A DNA stretch of 64,000 nt. Origin: Strongylocentrotus purpuratus (lineage: Eukaryota; Echinodermata; Echinoidea; Camarodonta; Strongylocentrotidae). The stretch spans positions 26,180,423 through 26,244,422 of the forward strand of contig NW_022145597.1 in NCBI RefSeq assembly GCF_000002235.5, in the 5' to 3' direction. Each line of letters opens with the position of its first letter. Positions within the stretch are counted from its first letter, which is position 1. Shown one piece after another: positions 62,481 through 64,000 of the stretch. The notes under the pieces were generated by a model that was given only the letters and a program-made list of their open reading frames with translations, was not told the DNA's origin and did not search any database. The position numbers were made by a program, and so were the translations under genes.

Positions 62481-64000
62481 AAGAAAAAGAAGGGAGAACG
62501 AAGAAGCCGATTAAAAACACTTTACAGAAATATAAATAGCGGCCCTCATTGTTGTATCAGGCATCAGCTAAGCAGGCCACTAATTAAAAAAAAACATTAA
62601 AACAAATAAATGAAAGTTATAGAAGAACCTCATGGTCAGTATGAGAGACAGGAAAAGAGAGGATGCGACTTCGCCCCCAACCCCCGCACTCTCTATATAT
62701 GATTATATCATCCTCACTTCTTTCCTTCCTTCCTTCCTTTCTTCTATTTTTTTAAGGGGGTCGGCATACAGGGGGTGATTTTTGAGGGGCAAAAACGCCC
62801 CTCCTCTAAGGTTGTATAAAGAGAAAGATAAAATAGGAGCTGTATATAAATATAGCTGAAAGGGGAAATAGGGGGGAAAAGAGTAAAAGGTCAATCAAGG
62901 AGAAAAACAGAAAACCTGAATCAGTTTAGTATACAAATAAGGGGAGAGAGGGTACATAGCAAAAGAGGGCAGAGTGAGGATAAACAACATTTGGCAGGAA
63001 AGGCTATAGAAGCTAGAGAAAATGGGGAAAGAACAGCGGAAGAGCTAAAGGAAAATGAGGGGGCCCATAAATGACAAAGTCAGAATTGAAATACATATAT
63101 CTTCAACGTCAGTGATTTGTATTTTAACAAGAATCCGGCGTCGCCAAACCACTACAGCCCCTGTCATGCAGTGCCTTATAGTTAACATAAAGAGCAAGAG
63201 AATGAACTGAGAGAAAATAAGGTAAAAGATAGGAACTTAGAGGGAGTATAAAGAAATAAAGAGTGAGAGATTTTAATTTGTTTAAATCGCTCCCCTGGGT
63301 AACGGATCGGCAACGTATTTGGTGGGATGGAAACCCCACGCAAGCTAGCATAATTATTTGCGTACAAATGTATAAATCAGTGGTGGATAAGGGAATGGCT
63401 CAGCCACTGGACCTTGGTAGGGGCTCTTGTAGCCAATATATAGGGTCCCATCCAAGACAACCCATTGTTCTATAAAATTGTCCATAGGCCGGCCTATGAC
63501 AGACAGTGTAAGTGTGAGAGAGAGAATTGATTTCCAACGAAATAAAGCAATTAATAGAGGAGGAGAATATTTTAAGGATATAATGTATATAGAGGGATAT
63601 ATAGATCTCGAGAGCGTCAGGGGCGGAGGCGGGGAGGGGTTCTAATCCTGCAACGGGCCTGGAACCCACAACCCGTTAAGATAGAAGCACTGGCGTACTG
63701 GTGGGGTGGCTTGGGGGGCGCCAGCCCCCCCCCCCCCCCCAAATAAAATTGAACCATGACTTATTTTCACAAGTGATGTATAAATGTTCGTGATATCACA
63801 TGATTTTCAACTAAATGCTAGTTTCTCCATTAATTCTTGCAAACAGACCCATTCTCAAAAAGCCAGGAAGAGCATATATGTTTTTTAAAGTCACTAAGGG
63901 CCTTATAGTGGCCACTAACAGTAACACTAGTATAAAAAAATCCTTTCCAGAAGCTACTGTGCAAAGCACTGCCGGGAGGCGTTATTTTTTTCTGTGGCAC
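62481..64000. other. Upstream of rbm18, no gene recognised
   Basis: Purine-rich patches, a poly-C run (63727-63740) and short frames without family resemblance. The stretch 61789-62190 may hold the rbm18 promoter or 5' UTR. Confidence 0.4.

Noticed and set aside
62191-62600. Lys-rich and Ser-rich long frames
   Set aside because: Artefact of the (GAA)n tract.

Overview
This is animal nuclear DNA, most likely from an echinoderm and probably a sea urchin. It is AT-rich, its genes are split into small exons with good GT/AG splice sites, and every intron and intergenic stretch is full of short inverted-repeat DNA elements, LINE fragments, microsatellites and homopolymer G/C runs. Several repeats, such as the GGGTGTTTCACAAAGATC inverted-repeat family, look like families I associate with sea urchin genomes. 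That species call is inference. No bacterial, LTR-retroelement or viral gene was recognised.

Three protein genes could be built exon by exon, all on the minus strand, and every accepted junction keeps the reading frame. (1) At 8501 down to about 164 (continuing off the left edge) is a SAM-domain gene of unknown function. Its intron 2 holds, on the same strand, an uninterrupted 850-codon reading frame for a C2H2 zinc-finger plus CACTA/EnSpm-like transposase protein. The transposase ATG lies only about 30 nt past the donor site of the SAM exon. This recalls the maize En/Spm element, where the transposase frames lie inside an intron of the second protein. It is the strongest candidate here for an undescribed system. 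(2) At 47174 to 37794 is a nine-exon gene for a 761-residue protein I do not recognise. It has a conserved-looking N-terminal half and an acidic disordered C-terminal half. (3) At 61788 to 52404 is a complete five-exon rbm18 gene (RNA-binding protein 18, one RRM).

The region from about 9 to 37 kb has no supportable host gene. It contains a 132-134 bp tandem array (9.1-10.2 kb), a tRNA-type SINE, an RT-bearing LINE broken by a 762-bp inverted-repeat element, and a pair of collinear diverged duplicated blocks (19.0-26.3 kb and 29.5-33.7 kb). Each block carries its own insertions; one of them is a 1.6-kb inverted-repeat element filled with a pyrimidine-rich minisatellite. Intergenic 47.2-52.4 kb has a G-rich tandem array, a TTAA-flanked element and a TA-flanked element. 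Intron 1 of rbm18 carries a giant palindrome (441-bp arms, about 98% identical, 29-bp loop) and a 1031-bp element with 20-bp inverted ends. Intron 4 of rbm18 carries an RT-bearing LINE with a single in-frame stop.

The three genes show no sign of acting together. The common thread is heavy colonisation by short DNA transposons, several of which alter gene structure: a duplicated exon end in gene 2, a dsRNA-forming hairpin in rbm18, and the nested transposase in gene 1.
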